A stretch of DNA of 64,000 nucleotides, from positions 845,001 through 909,000 of the forward strand of contig NZ_CP149510.1 of the NCBI RefSeq assembly GCF_040126305.1, written 5' to 3'. Positions 27,375 through 36,975 of this stretch are shown here, piece by piece; position 1 is the first letter of the stretch, and each line of letters starts with the position of its first letter. The DNA is from Pararhizobium sp. A13 (lineage in GTDB: Bacteria; Pseudomonadota; Alphaproteobacteria; Rhizobiales; Rhizobiaceae). Below the pieces are notes generated by a model. The model was not told the DNA's origin. It ran no database searches and saw only the letters and a program-made list of their open reading frames with translations. A program made the translations under genes and the position numbers.

Positions 27375-28558
27375 AAGAAGGCCTGCAGCCCGGTCTGGGC
27401 GCGACCGAGGATCAGGGCATGCACGTCGTGGGTGCCTTCATAGGTGTTGACTGTTTCCAGGTTCACCATGTGGCGCATCACCTGATAGTCCTCGGAAATG
27501 CCGTTGCCGCCATGCATGTCGCGGGCCGCACGGGCGATGTCCAGCGCCTTGCCGCAGTTGTTGCGTTTGACAAGCGAGATCATCTCCGGGGCCATGCGGC
27601 CCGCATCCATCAGCTGGCCGACCCGAAGCGACGCCTGCAGGCCGAGGGTGATTTCCGTCTGCATGTCGGCAAGCTTCTTCTGGAAAAGCTGCGTCTGCGC
27701 CAGCGGCCTTCCGAACTGCTTGCGGTCGAGGCCATATTGCCGCGCCGCATGCCAGCAGAATTCCGCCGAGCCGAGCACGCCCCAGGAAATGCCGTAGCGG
27801 GCGCGGTTGAGGCAGCCGAACGGGCCTTTCAGCCCCTCGACATTCGGCAGCAGCGCCTCCTCGCCGACTTCGACACTATCGAGCACGATTTCGCCGGTGA
27901 TCGAGGCGCGCAGCGACAGCTTGCCGCCGATCTTCGGCGCATTCAGTCCCTTCATGCCCTTTTCCAGCACGAAACCGCGGATCGCATTCCCATGCGCTTC
28001 GGATTTCGCCCAGACGACGAAGACGTCGGCGATCGGTGCGTTGGAGATCCACATCTTCGAGCCGGTCAGCCGAAAACCGCCCTCAGTCTTCACCGCCCGC
28101 GTCTTCATCCCGCCAGGATCGGAGCCGGCATCCGGCTCGGTCAGGCCGAAGCAGCCGATCCACTCGCCGCTGATCAGCTTCGGCAAATACTTTTGGCGCT
28201 GCTCCTCGGAGCCATAGGCGAAGATCGGGTAGATCACCAGCGAGGACTGCACGCTCATCATCGATCGGTAACCGGAATCGACGCGCTCGACTTCGCGGGC
28301 AATGAGACCGTAGGCCACATAGGAGGCACCGACGCCGCCATAGGTATCCGGCACCGTGACGCCAAGCAGCCCGAGTTCGCCCATCTCGCGGAAGATCGAA
28401 GGATCGGTCGTCTCGTTTCGATAAGCTTCGATCACCCGAGGCTGCAACTTTTCCTGCGCATAGGCACGCGCCGTGTCGCGGATCATTCGCTCGTCTTCGG
28501 AAAGCTGGTCCTCCAACAGAAAGGGATCGTCCCATTGGAATTCCTGTCTGGCAGCCAT
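27371..28558 (-). CDS. gcdH: Glutaryl-CoA dehydrogenase
   Basis: FAD-dependent acyl-CoA dehydrogenase of 395 residues that oxidises and decarboxylates glutaryl-CoA to crotonyl-CoA. The opening [20 protein letters not shown] is characteristic of GCDH. The family signatures [20 protein letters not shown] and the C-terminal [20 protein letters not shown] block with catalytic Glu (in TYEGTHDVH) and flavin/substrate contacts are also present. It is the first gene of a two-gene operon with the CoA-transferase. Divergent from it, 167 bp away, is a LysR-type gene that probably controls it. Confidence 0.93.
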   Translation of the reverse strand: MAARQEFQWDDPFLLEDQLSEDERMIRDTARAYAQEKLQPRVIEAYRNETTDPSIFREMGELGLLGVTVPDTYGGVGASYVAYGLIAREVERVDSGYRSMMSVQSSLVIYPIFAYGSEEQRQKYLPKLISGEWIGCFGLTEPDAGSDPGGMKTRAVKTEGGFRLTGSKMWISNAPIADVFVVWAKSEAHGNAIRGFVLEKGMKGLNAPKIGGKLSLRASITGEIVLDSVEVGEEALLPNVEGLKGPFGCLNRARYGISWGVLGSAEFCWHAARQYGLDRKQFGRPLAQTQLFQKKLADMQTEITLGLQASLRVGQLMDAGRMAPEMISLVKRNNCGKALDIARAARDMHGGNGISEDYQVMRHMVNLETVNTYEGTHDVHALILGRAQTGLQAFF

Positions 28559-28725
28559 GTCTTCCTCCCGTCGCTTTCCTTCTTGAAACGGTTATGGCAA
28601 GCCGGGCGGAACGATACAAACGAAAATGCGGCACTGCCTCATGCGCCCCGGGAATGCTGGACAAGCCGGCTTGCCACCGGGCTCACCATCGTGAATATCG
28701 TAACGAAATGCCGTGCGGGATTTCC

Positions 28726-29676
28726 ATGCCAGACAATCGCCTCGAACGCTTCGCCCATAATCTCGATTGGAACCTGCTGCGCACCTTCGTCGTGGTGGTC
28801 GAGGAGGGCAGCATTACCGCCGCCGCCAACCGGCTGCTCCTGCAGCAGCCGGCGGTCAGCATGGCGCTGAAGCGGCTGGAACAGACCGTCGGGCAGAAGC
28901 TGATCGACCGCCGTCCCGGGCGCTTCGACCTGACGGAGGCCGGCGAGAAGCTGCACCGCCAATGCAGGGATATCTTCGCTGCCGTCGTTCGGCTGCCCAA
29001 TGCGCTCGAGACGGCTGGCAAGGACGTGAAGGGCCATGTCAGCATTCATTCGGTCAGCCATGTGCACAATCCCGCCTGGGACAGGCGTCTTGAAAACTTC
29101 TTCCGCGTGCACCCCAAGGTGACGATCAGCATCACCGTGGAAACGACGGTCAGCGTCATCAGCGCCGTCGAACGCAACATCGCTACCATCGGCCTCAGCG
29201 ACGGCAATATCCCGGAGGGCCTGAGCAAGGCTTTCCACATCCGCGAGCAATATGCGCTCTATTGCGGCCGCGGCCACAGGCTGTTCGGCGTCAAGGATGC
29301 CGCGCTGAACGACCTTCGCGGCGATCCTTTTATCGCCTTCATCGCAGACGTTCTCGGCGGCCAGCACATGAACGCCATAACGGCCGTGCGCGCCATGGGC
29401 TCCTTCGGCCAGCAAGTTCGCGCAGTCTCCTGCAATGTCGAAGAGGTCATTCGCCTGATCGCGGCCAATACCGGCATCGGCATGCTGCCCTGCCATCTGG
29501 CCGCGCCGGGGCTGGCGGCCGGCAGGCTCTGGCAGTTGCCGCCCTACGATCTGCTGCCGACAACGGATGTTTTCCGCATTTCGAACCCCAATGCCATTCT
29601 CAATCCAGCTGAGGCGGCCTTTCTCAAATATGTCGAGGACGTCGAGCCGTTGGATCATAGCGTCGAATATCAATGA
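28726..29676 (+). CDS. gcdR: LysR-type transcriptional regulator, probable regulator of the glutarate genes
   Basis: A 316-residue LysR protein with an N-terminal winged helix-turn-helix (LDWNLLRTFVVVVEEGSITA, then AANRLLLQQPAVSMALKRLE, then LIDRRPGRFDLTEAGEKLH). An effector-binding domain follows. The ATG at 28726 is used, but one at 28708 is also in frame. Divergence from gcdH-gcdG is the classical LysR layout, with the shared 167-bp region expected to hold the binding site, and the same arrangement exists for gcdR in Pseudomonas. The inducer, presumably glutarate, is inferred. Confidence 0.85.
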   Translation: MPDNRLERFAHNLDWNLLRTFVVVVEEGSITAAANRLLLQQPAVSMALKRLEQTVGQKLIDRRPGRFDLTEAGEKLHRQCRDIFAAVVRLPNALETAGKDVKGHVSIHSVSHVHNPAWDRRLENFFRVHPKVTISITVETTVSVISAVERNIATIGLSDGNIPEGLSKAFHIREQYALYCGRGHRLFGVKDAALNDLRGDPFIAFIADVLGGQHMNAITAVRAMGSFGQQVRAVSCNVEEVIRLIAANTGIGMLPCHLAAPGLAAGRLWQLPPYDLLPTTDVFRISNPNAILNPAEAAFLKYVEDVEPLDHSVEYQ

Positions 29677-29816
29677 ATCTTATAGTCGCCTTTGCCGCTA
29701 TAAATTTGAACGGCGGTAAAGAGACCCATAAGGTCTTCGCACCAAAAGGCGCAAAATAGGAGCCGGCAGAGAATTCTGGCGGAGAGCTGCGCCGATCGAG
29801 GGGCGGAGCACATCCC

Positions 29817-30944
29817 ATGCAGACTTTCGACGTGGCGATCATCGGCGGCGGCATCGCCGGCCTCTCGCTTGCCTATTTCCTCAGCCCGCATCGGTCGGTC
29901 GTCGTTCTGGAGCGCGAAACGGCGCTCGGCTATCACAGCACCGGCCGCTCCGCCGCCGAATTCGTGCTGCGTTACAATGCACCCGAGGTCTGCGCGCTCG
30001 CCGCGATCTCCAAGGGCTTCTTCGACAGCCCGCCAGATGGATTCTCCAACATTTCGCTCCTGAAGCAGCGCGGCGGCGTTATGATCGCCAATGCCGAGAA
30101 GACCGCGCGGCTGGCAGAGGTTTTTCGCGCCGAGCTTGCCTTCGCGCCAGAGCTCGAACCGCTGGAAGAGGAGGAATTGCTGCAGCGGGCGCCGATCCTG
30201 AAACCCGGCTATGCGGCCGCTGCTTTCTATGATCCGAACTTCTGGGATATCGAGGTCGAAAGCCTGCTGCAGGGCTATGTCAAGGGCGCGCGGCGCCATG
30301 GCACTGAAATCCATGAGCGCCACAACGTCGTGTCGGCCCGGCATGACGGGAACGCCTGGATCATCGAGACCTCGTCGGGCACCGTGCGGGCAAAAATTGC
30401 CGTCAACGCGACGGGCGGCTGGGCCGATCCGATGGCGGAGATCTTCGGTGCGAAGGCGCTCGGCATCGTGCCGCATCGCCGCACGGCCATCACCGTCGAC
30501 CTGCCCGAGGGGATCGACACATCGAGCCTGCCCGAGATCAACGAGATCGACGAGGATTTCTACATGAAGCCCGATGCCGGGCGGTTGCTCGCCTCGCCGG
30601 CCGATGCAACGCCCTGCGAACCCGGCGACGTGCAGCCGGAAGAGCTCGACATCGCCTGGGCCGCACACTACGTCGAGGAAGCGACCACCATCCCGGTGCG
30701 CCGCGTCGCCAGGAGCTGGGCCGGCATGCGCAGCTTTTCGCCCGACAGGCTGCCGGTTGTCGGCCTTGCTCCCGATTGCCCGGATTTCTTCTGGCTGGCC
30801 GGCCAGGGCGGCTCCGGCATCCTGACCTCCCCGGCGCTTGGCGCCTTGGCGGCAAGCCTCCTGACCGGCGGCGCCCAGCCGGAAGGCTTCAGAATGCGGG
30901 CACTCGATCCGCTAAAGTTCAGTCCACGACGCTTTAAGGCTTGA
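29817..30944 (+). CDS. FAD-dependent D-amino acid dehydrogenase, D-arginine dehydrogenase (DauA)-like
   Basis: A 375-residue DAO-family flavoprotein, the same length as Pseudomonas aeruginosa DauA. It has the dinucleotide fold GGGIAGLSLAYFLS near the start, YHSTGRSAAEFVLRYNAPEV, FFDSPPDGF, DIEVESLLQGYVKGARRHG, DEDFYMKPDAGRLLASPADA, DVQPEELDIAWAAHYVEEAT, and the C-terminal AGQGGSGILTSPALG that closes the FAD site. These agree block by block with DauA, which oxidises D-arginine and D-lysine to 2-oxo acids. Exact substrate remains to be shown. It stands alone after the LysR gene and fits a basic amino acid theme. Confidence 0.82.
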   Translation: MQTFDVAIIGGGIAGLSLAYFLSPHRSVVVLERETALGYHSTGRSAAEFVLRYNAPEVCALAAISKGFFDSPPDGFSNISLLKQRGGVMIANAEKTARLAEVFRAELAFAPELEPLEEEELLQRAPILKPGYAAAAFYDPNFWDIEVESLLQGYVKGARRHGTEIHERHNVVSARHDGNAWIIETSSGTVRAKIAVNATGGWADPMAEIFGAKALGIVPHRRTAITVDLPEGIDTSSLPEINEIDEDFYMKPDAGRLLASPADATPCEPGDVQPEELDIAWAAHYVEEATTIPVRRVARSWAGMRSFSPDRLPVVGLAPDCPDFFWLAGQGGSGILTSPALGALAASLLTGGAQPEGFRMRALDPLKFSPRRFKA

Positions 30945-30992
30945 GCGAGAAGCAGTGAACGGACATTCCTCGTCGGAAGCTCTTAACCGTTA

Positions 30993-31541
30993 CTACAGAG
31001 AAAAGCGGCCGTAGCGGCCATTGCTGTAGACGAGCGAGTGGCCATCGCCGGCAACGATCGAGACCACACGGCCGAGAATGATGGCATGGCTGTGCCGCTC
31101 GATCACCTCGTCGACCTCGCAGTCGATGCCGGCCAGCGCGCCGCGCAGAACGGAAGCGCCGCTGGCAAGCGTGAACCACTCAGCCCCGTCATACCGCTCG
31201 GCGCCTTTCAGCCCGCCCTTGCCGGCGAAGCGGTCGGCAACGTCCTGCTGGTCGGCGGAGAGGATATTGACACAGAAATGGCCATAGCGGCTGATCACCG
31301 GCCAGCTGGAAGAGCCGCGGTTTATACTGACGATCATCGTCGGCGGATCGACGGAAAGCGCCGTCGCGGACGTCACGGTCGCGCCCGTGCGCTCGTCACC
31401 GACACCGGCCGTGATGACGGAGACCCCGCCCGACATCCGCCGCATGGCCGCTTTCAGCGCGTCCTGATCAGCCACATGCACGAACGGCTGTTCCGGTGTC
31501 GGGGCGACCCGGTCGATCGAATTTCGCAAGGCAAGGTTCAT
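30993..31541 (-). CDS. Flavin reductase family protein (HpaC-like)
   Basis: A 182-residue flavin-binding split-barrel protein. Recognisable are MRRMSGGVSVITAGVGDERT, ATSATALSVDPPTMIVSINR, GHFCVNILSADQQDVADRFA and HAIILGRVVSIVAGDG with its active-site His. Proteins of this family use NAD(P)H to supply reduced FMN or FAD to a separate monooxygenase. No such partner gene lies nearby, so it may serve an unlinked enzyme. The gene converges with the D-amino acid dehydrogenase gene. Confidence 0.88.
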   Translation of the reverse strand: MNLALRNSIDRVAPTPEQPFVHVADQDALKAAMRRMSGGVSVITAGVGDERTGATVTSATALSVDPPTMIVSINRGSSSWPVISRYGHFCVNILSADQQDVADRFAGKGGLKGAERYDGAEWFTLASGASVLRGALAGIDCEVDEVIERHSHAIILGRVVSIVAGDGHSLVYSNGRYGRFSL

Positions 31542-31838
31542 GCGCTTCCACTCTTTTGCGTTTCGTCCATGGTGCGTGATTTACGCATGGAAAGCCCGGT
31601 CTTCTCAAGCAAAGAACGCCCGCGCACGCAGTTGAAGCCGGATCGATTTTTCAATCATCATTAAATTTATAGATTATATTATTTTCCCGCAAGCACGGGA
31701 TTTTGCGACAGTGATGTGCTGCCGAAATGCAGTCCTTAGCAATAAGGCATGATTTTCATAGACTATTGACAGTTTCCTCAATTGTGGCAGGATTGTGTTA
31801 ACAGCCGTTAATAAATCCAAGGGAACAGCGGAGAACGA

Positions 31839-32015
31839 ATGTTTTATCACGGTGGAATGACACTCGGTTACCTGACGCCGCCAGCCAAGCCGGAAAAGAC
31901 CGTTCGCGCCGAAGAAGCCCTGCGGCGGAACCGGGAGGAAACCATCGCGGTCGAACAGGAACGCGATCAGGAACTGAGCCGCGCGTTCCTCACGCCCTGG
32001 CATCTCTTTTACTGA
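31839..32015 (+). CDS. Small protein of unknown function (58 aa)
   Basis: Encodes MFYHGGMTLGYLTPPAKPEK, then a charged helix rich in Glu and Arg (TVRAEEALRRNREETIAVEQ), then ERDQELSRAFLTPWHLFY. GGAGAACGA precedes the ATG. The middle looks like a single amphipathic or coiled-coil helix, and both ends are aromatic. It lies in an AT-rich gap about 300 bp after the flavin reductase start and converges with the AraC gene. I do not recognise it. A longer minus-strand frame across it (31674-32027) has no ribosome binding site. Confidence 0.55.
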   Translation: MFYHGGMTLGYLTPPAKPEKTVRAEEALRRNREETIAVEQERDQELSRAFLTPWHLFY

Positions 32016-32048
32016 TTTCCGAACCAAGGCCCCGCCGCGCCAGCGGAT

Positions 32049-32972
32049 TTATTCAGCGGCTGATGACGCAGGCGCCGCCCGGCCATTGGTAGCAACGCTG
32101 GAATACATGCCGGTGGTGCGGAACTCCGTCGGGCTTGCGCCGAAATAGCGGCGAAACACCTTGGCAAAATAGTTCGGATCCTCAAAGCCGGACATGATCG
32201 CCACTTCCTTCACCGACAAATCCGCCGCCTTAGTCAGGAGCTTGGTCGCCCGCTGCAGCCGTTTGCGCAGCACGAACTCGGCCGGCGGCATGCCTTCGCT
32301 CGCCGCAAAGACCCGGGAGAAGTGGGCCCGACTGAGGCCGGAAACATCCGCGAGTTTCTCGACGGGAAGCGGATGCTCCAGATTGGCCATGATGTGATCG
32401 ATGACATGCTGCATCGTCCGGTATTCCTGGCTGAACACCGGATGCGAGCCAAAGACATCGTCGTAAAGCGCCATCGCCGCCTCATAGGCGATCGCCGATG
32501 CACTGCCCGGCGCGTCGGCACCGCCTGAAATCAGCCTCAGAGTGCAGTCGGCCAGCCGCTCGATCGTATCCGGCTTGAGGTTCAGGATCGGCCCGGTCGT
32601 CGAGAGAATGGCCTTGTGGATGCGCAGCGCCTCCTCGCCGTTCATCGATATCCAGAAGAACTCCCAGCGGCCGTTCTGTTCAAGCCAGTAGCGATGGTTG
32701 TGCGGCACGAGCACGAGCAATGTCTCACCCTCGCGAACCCTGTAGTTGCGGCTCTCGTAGCGAAGATTACCGGCACCCGCGATCGTGTGCTGCAGCACGG
32801 TGAACGGCGTCTGGCCGCGTTTTCGGCCATCCCAGTCATAGCTCGAATCCGTGCGGATCTCATAGCCCGTGCTGGTCGGCATGGTGTGCAGGCTATGGCG
32901 TCCGCGCGGCAGTGAAACCGTCCGCATGACGGGGCCATTCTCGATCAACTGTTTCAGCACAGAATTACCCAT
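32049..32972 (-). CDS. agpT: AraC-family regulator of alpha-galactoside genes
   Basis: A 307-residue regulator with an N-terminal cupin-like sensing domain. Two C-terminal helix-turn-helix motifs lie at about residues 190-295 (PLPVEKLADVSGLSRAHFSR, then VKEVAIMSGFEDPNYFAKVF, then RRYFGASPTEFR). It is divergent from agaL1 with a 191-bp shared region. In S. meliloti an AraC activator called AgpT stands in this position and induces alpha-galactoside utilisation. The assignment rests on gene order plus family. Confidence 0.85.
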   Translation of the reverse strand: MGNSVLKQLIENGPVMRTVSLPRGRHSLHTMPTSTGYEIRTDSSYDWDGRKRGQTPFTVLQHTIAGAGNLRYESRNYRVREGETLLVLVPHNHRYWLEQNGRWEFFWISMNGEEALRIHKAILSTTGPILNLKPDTIERLADCTLRLISGGADAPGSASAIAYEAAMALYDDVFGSHPVFSQEYRTMQHVIDHIMANLEHPLPVEKLADVSGLSRAHFSRVFAASEGMPPAEFVLRKRLQRATKLLTKAADLSVKEVAIMSGFEDPNYFAKVFRRYFGASPTEFRTTGMYSSVATNGRAAPASSAAE

Positions 32973-33163
32973 GAAAGCACAATACCTCTCTGGCGATGAA
33001 GAATATTATACGCATAATGCACCTCAACAAAGCAAGATGACCGGGTTGGAGCGGCATCGACAGGGAGAGCTGGGAGGATAAAAGCGCCAGAGCGCCTCAT
33101 TTCCCATGCATTGATTTTACCCTGTCCGTTTTTCCCGGCCCAATGACCAACGACGAGGACAGC
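32973..33163. promoter_or_regulatory. Divergent agpT/agaL1 control region
   Basis: The 191 bp between the two starts is AT-richer than the flanking genes and includes an ATTAT-ACGC-ATAAT palindrome at about 33006-33021. This is the expected site for AgpT and RNA polymerase binding. I cannot assign individual boxes securely. A GAGGA element at about 33153 serves the agaL1 start. Confidence 0.45.
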
Positions 33164-34636
33164 ATGAGCAGCTTCAAGATTGCCATTATTGGCGCCGGCA
33201 GTGTCGGCTTCACCAAGAAACTCTTCACCGATATTCTCTGCGTGCCGGAGTTCCGCGACGTCGAGTTCGCGCTCACCGATTTGAGCGAACACAATCTCGG
33301 CATGATCAAGTCGATCCTCGACAAGATCGTTGAATCCAATAACCTGCCGGCCAAGGTGACGGCATCGACCGACCGCCGCGAGGCAATCGCCGGTGCGCGC
33401 TATATCATCTCCTGCGTGCGCGTCGGTGGTCTTGACGCTTATGCCGACGATATCCGGATCCCCTTGAAATACGGCGTCGACCAGTGCGTCGGCGATACGA
33501 TCTGTGCCGGCGGCATTCTTTATGGCCAGCGCAACATCCCGGTGATCCTCGATTTCTGCAAGGATATCCGCGAGCTTGCAGAGCCCGGCGCGAAGTTCCT
33601 CAATTATGCCAACCCGATGGCGATGAACACCTGGGCGGCGCTTGAATATGGCAAGGTCGATACGATCGGTCTTTGCCATGGCGTCCAGCACGGCGGCGAA
33701 CAGATCGCGGAGATCCTCGGCGCCAAGGATGGCGAACTCGACTACATCTGCTCGGGCATCAACCACCAGACCTGGTTCGTCGATGTGCGCGTCAAGGGCC
33801 GCAGAATAGGCAAGGACGAACTCGTCGCCGCCTTCGAGGCGCATCCGGTGTTCTCGCAGCAGGAAAAGCTCAGAATCGACGTTCTGAAGCGTTTCGGCGT
33901 CTATTCCACCGAAAGCAACGGCCACCTGTCGGAGTACCTGCCCTGGTATCGCAAGCGGCCGGAGGAAATTACCCGCTGGATCGATATGTCCGACTGGATC
34001 CACGGCGAAACCGGCGGCTACCTGCGCTACTCGACCGAAACCCGCAACTGGTTCGAGACCGAATTTCCGCAGTTCCTCAAGGATGCCGAAAAGCCGATCG
34101 ATCCGGCCCGCCGCTCCAACGAGCATGCCAGCCACATCCTCGAGGCGCTGGAAACGGGGCGCATCTACCGCGGCCATTTCAACGTCAGGAACAATGGCGT
34201 CATCACCAACCTGCCATCGGACGCGATCATCGAATCGCCCGGTTTCGTCGATCGCTTCGGCATCAACATGGTTGCCGGCATCACGCTGCCGGAAGCCTGC
34301 GCGGCCACCTGCATTTCCTCGATCAACGTCCAGCGCATGTCGGTTCATGCCGCCATCTCGGGCGATATCGACCTTCTGAAACTCGCCGTGCTGCACGATC
34401 CGCTGGTCGGCGCCATCTGCACGCCGGAAGAGGTCTGGCAGATGGTCGATGAGATGGTGGTCGCCCAGGCTGAATGGCTGCCGCAATATGCCCATGCCGT
34501 GCCCGCCGCCAAGGAACGCCTGAGCAAGGCCACGGTCAAGACCCGTGACTGGAAGGGCGTCGCCCGCCGCGAGGTTCGCTCGATCGACGAACTGCGGGCC
34601 GAGAAGGAAGCGACGAAGCTGAAAGCGGCAAGCTGA
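33164..34636 (+). CDS. agaL1: Alpha-galactosidase, glycoside hydrolase family 4
   Basis: A 490-residue NAD- and metal-dependent GH4 enzyme that cleaves alpha-galactosides (raffinose, melibiose) in the cytoplasm. Key parts are the NAD-binding KIAIIGAGSVGFTKKLFTDI, NYANPMAMNTWAALEYG, the metal-binding Cys and His in GLCHGVQHGGEQIA and the GINHQTWFVDVRVKG block. The ATG at 33164 has GAGGA upstream. An in-frame ATG 21 bp earlier would add seven non-conserved residues. It leads the agp operon. A second GH4 gene, quite divergent, closes it. Specificity for galactosides rather than glucosides rests on locus similarity to S. meliloti agaL1. Confidence 0.88.
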   Translation: MSSFKIAIIGAGSVGFTKKLFTDILCVPEFRDVEFALTDLSEHNLGMIKSILDKIVESNNLPAKVTASTDRREAIAGARYIISCVRVGGLDAYADDIRIPLKYGVDQCVGDTICAGGILYGQRNIPVILDFCKDIRELAEPGAKFLNYANPMAMNTWAALEYGKVDTIGLCHGVQHGGEQIAEILGAKDGELDYICSGINHQTWFVDVRVKGRRIGKDELVAAFEAHPVFSQQEKLRIDVLKRFGVYSTESNGHLSEYLPWYRKRPEEITRWIDMSDWIHGETGGYLRYSTETRNWFETEFPQFLKDAEKPIDPARRSNEHASHILEALETGRIYRGHFNVRNNGVITNLPSDAIIESPGFVDRFGINMVAGITLPEACAATCISSINVQRMSVHAAISGDIDLLKLAVLHDPLVGAICTPEEVWQMVDEMVVAQAEWLPQYAHAVPAAKERLSKATVKTRDWKGVARREVRSIDELRAEKEATKLKAAS

Positions 34637-34812
34637 ACGGTTTCAGCGAGATATGCGAGGCCCGTTTTCCTGAGGAGGAGGCAGGTCTGGGAGTGGGCGA
34701 TCCGTCGCCCGCTCTCTTCCGGCAGGCGGCATGATGCCGTCCCGCCGGGTGCTTTTAGGAGGAGAGCCGCCCATACCGGGCCGGCCCGAAGCATGAGGGA
34801 GAAACAACGACA

Positions 34813-36900
34813 ATGAAACGCTTTCGCCATCTGAAAACGACCACCGCCCTTCTATTGGGCGTGTCGGCATTCGCCGTAACGGCCTGGGCTTCCGAGCCGA
34901 CCGTCGTGCCCGAGCAGCCGCCATTCCCGGCGCAGGGCAAGATCACCTATGTGCCGCGCGATTCGATCCTCGAATTCAAAGCGCTGCCGGAATATCACGA
35001 GCCGGACTGGGTTACGGAGAAATTCGTCAAGACCGGCAAGCTGCCGCCGGTTGCCGAGCGACTGCCGAAGGAGCCGATGGTCTTCAAGACCGGCAACATG
35101 CCCGACGGTATCGGCGTCTATGGCGACACGATGCGTCACGTCATCGGCGGACGCCCGGAAGGCTGGAACTATTCGGCCGGCCAGACTCAAGGCTGGGGCG
35201 GCATCGATATCGGCATGTCCGAATGCCTTACGCGCACCGCGCCGCTCTATCAGGTCGAAGCCAGCGACGTGGAGCCGCTGCCCAACCTGGCCAAGAGCTG
35301 GGACTGGTCCGAAGACGGCCACAAGCTGACCATGCATCTGATCGAAGGCGCAAAATGGTCGGACGGCGTGCCGTTCAGCTCCGAAGACGTGATGTTCTAC
35401 TGGGAGGACAATGTCGTCGATCCCAATGTGTCGCCGCTCAATGGAGCAACCCCCGAAACCTTCGGCGAAGGCACGACGTTGAAAGCCGTTGACGCCAACA
35501 CCGTCGAATGGACGTTCAAGGAAGCCTTCCCCCGCCAATATCTCTATGCCATGGCTTACGGCACGTTCTGCCCCGGTCCGGCGCATATCCTGAAGACCAA
35601 GCATCCCAAATACAACAAGGATATGACCTACGACCAGTACAAGAACGGTTTCCCGGCCGAATATATGAACATCCCCGTCATGGGCGCCTGGGTCCCGGTC
35701 TCATACCGGCCGGACGACATCATCGTCCTGCGCCGGAATCCCTACTACTGGAAGGTCGACGAGCAAGGCCATCAGCTGCCCTACCTCAACGAGATGCACT
35801 ACAAGCTCTCGACCTGGGCAGACCGCGACGTGCAGGCGATCGCCGGTTCCGGTGACTTCTCCAACCTCGAGCAACCGGAAAACTTCGTTGAATCGCTCAA
35901 GCGCGCTGCGTCCGACACGGCCCCGGCACGCCTTGCCTTCGGCGCCCGCCTGATCGGCTACAATCTGCGCATGAATCTCTCGGCAAACGGCTGGGGTGAA
36001 CCCGATGCCCGCGGCAAGGCCGTGCGCGAGCTCAATCGCAACGAGGACTTCCGCAAGGCGGTCACCATGGCGCTCGACCGCAAGAAGATCGGGGAATCGC
36101 TCGTCAAGGGCCCGTTCACGGCGATCTATCCCGGCGGCTTGTCGTCGGGCACGAGTTTCTACGACCGCCAGTCGACTGTCTACTATCCCTTCGATCTCGA
36201 AGGCGCAAAGGCGCTTCTCGAAAAGGTCGGCCTGAAGGACACGGACGGCAACGGTTTCGTGAACTTCCCAGCCGGAGCGGAAGACGGTCAAGACGTTCAG
36301 ATCGTGCTGCTGACCAATGGCGACTACGGCACCGACCGCAATCTTGCGGAAGGACTGATCGGCCAGATGGAGCAGCTCGGCTTGAAGGTGACGCTCAATT
36401 CGCTCGACGGCACCAAGAAGGACGCCGCGCACAATGCCGGTCAGTTCGACTGGACGATCCGCCGCAACGATCCGGAACTGACATCTGTGGTGCAGAACAC
36501 CACCCAGCTCGCTCCGACGGGGCCTCGCACCAGCTGGCATCATCGCGCCGGCACGGACGGCACGGTCGATCTCCTGCCCTATGAGAAAGAACTCGTGGGT
36601 ATCGTCAACAAGTTCATCGCCTCGAACGACAATGACGATCGCACCGAACTGATGAAGCAGTATCAGAAGGTGGCAACGGAGAATGTCGATACGGTTGGCC
36701 TCACCGAATATCCGGGCGCGCTGATCATCAACAAGCGCTTCGCGAACATTCCGGTCGGCGCCCCGATCTTCATGTTCAACTGGGCTGAGGATACGATCGT
36801 CCGAGAACGGGTCTTCGTCGCCGCCGACAAGCAGGGAGATTACGAACTCTTCCCGCAGCAGCTTCCGGGCAAGCCGGGCGAAAACGGCCCGATCAACTGA
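34813..36900 (+). CDS. agpA: Alpha-galactoside ABC transporter substrate-binding protein
   Basis: A large periplasmic family 5 binding protein of 695 residues with a signal peptide (MKRFRHLKTTTALLLGVSAF...TAWA). The N-terminal extension of about 100 residues ends at LPKEPMVFKTGNMPDGIGVY. The core contains SWDWSEDGHKLTMHLIEGAK, WSDGVPFSSEDVMFYWEDN and FRKAVTMALDRKKIGESLVK. Length and extension match AgpA of S. meliloti, an Opp-family protein that binds sugars rather than peptides. It is upstream of agpB, with a 75-bp gap containing a short GCTCCG/CGGAGC inverted repeat. Confidence 0.9.
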   Translation: MKRFRHLKTTTALLLGVSAFAVTAWASEPTVVPEQPPFPAQGKITYVPRDSILEFKALPEYHEPDWVTEKFVKTGKLPPVAERLPKEPMVFKTGNMPDGIGVYGDTMRHVIGGRPEGWNYSAGQTQGWGGIDIGMSECLTRTAPLYQVEASDVEPLPNLAKSWDWSEDGHKLTMHLIEGAKWSDGVPFSSEDVMFYWEDNVVDPNVSPLNGATPETFGEGTTLKAVDANTVEWTFKEAFPRQYLYAMAYGTFCPGPAHILKTKHPKYNKDMTYDQYKNGFPAEYMNIPVMGAWVPVSYRPDDIIVLRRNPYYWKVDEQGHQLPYLNEMHYKLSTWADRDVQAIAGSGDFSNLEQPENFVESLKRAASDTAPARLAFGARLIGYNLRMNLSANGWGEPDARGKAVRELNRNEDFRKAVTMALDRKKIGESLVKGPFTAIYPGGLSSGTSFYDRQSTVYYPFDLEGAKALLEKVGLKDTDGNGFVNFPAGAEDGQDVQIVLLTNGDYGTDRNLAEGLIGQMEQLGLKVTLNSLDGTKKDAAHNAGQFDWTIRRNDPELTSVVQNTTQLAPTGPRTSWHHRAGTDGTVDLLPYEKELVGIVNKFIASNDNDDRTELMKQYQKVATENVDTVGLTEYPGALIINKRFANIPVGAPIFMFNWAEDTIVRERVFVAADKQGDYELFPQQLPGKPGENGPIN

Positions 36901-36975
36901 TCCTTCTCGAAACACGCTCCGGCCGCCGATCGCGGACGGAGCAGCCCCCTGAACACACAAGAGAACCCAACAGCC

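Noticed and set aside
31674..32027. 117-codon minus-strand frame crossing the 58-aa gene
   Set aside because: No ribosome binding site and no similarity, and the plus-strand small gene in the same place has better signals.
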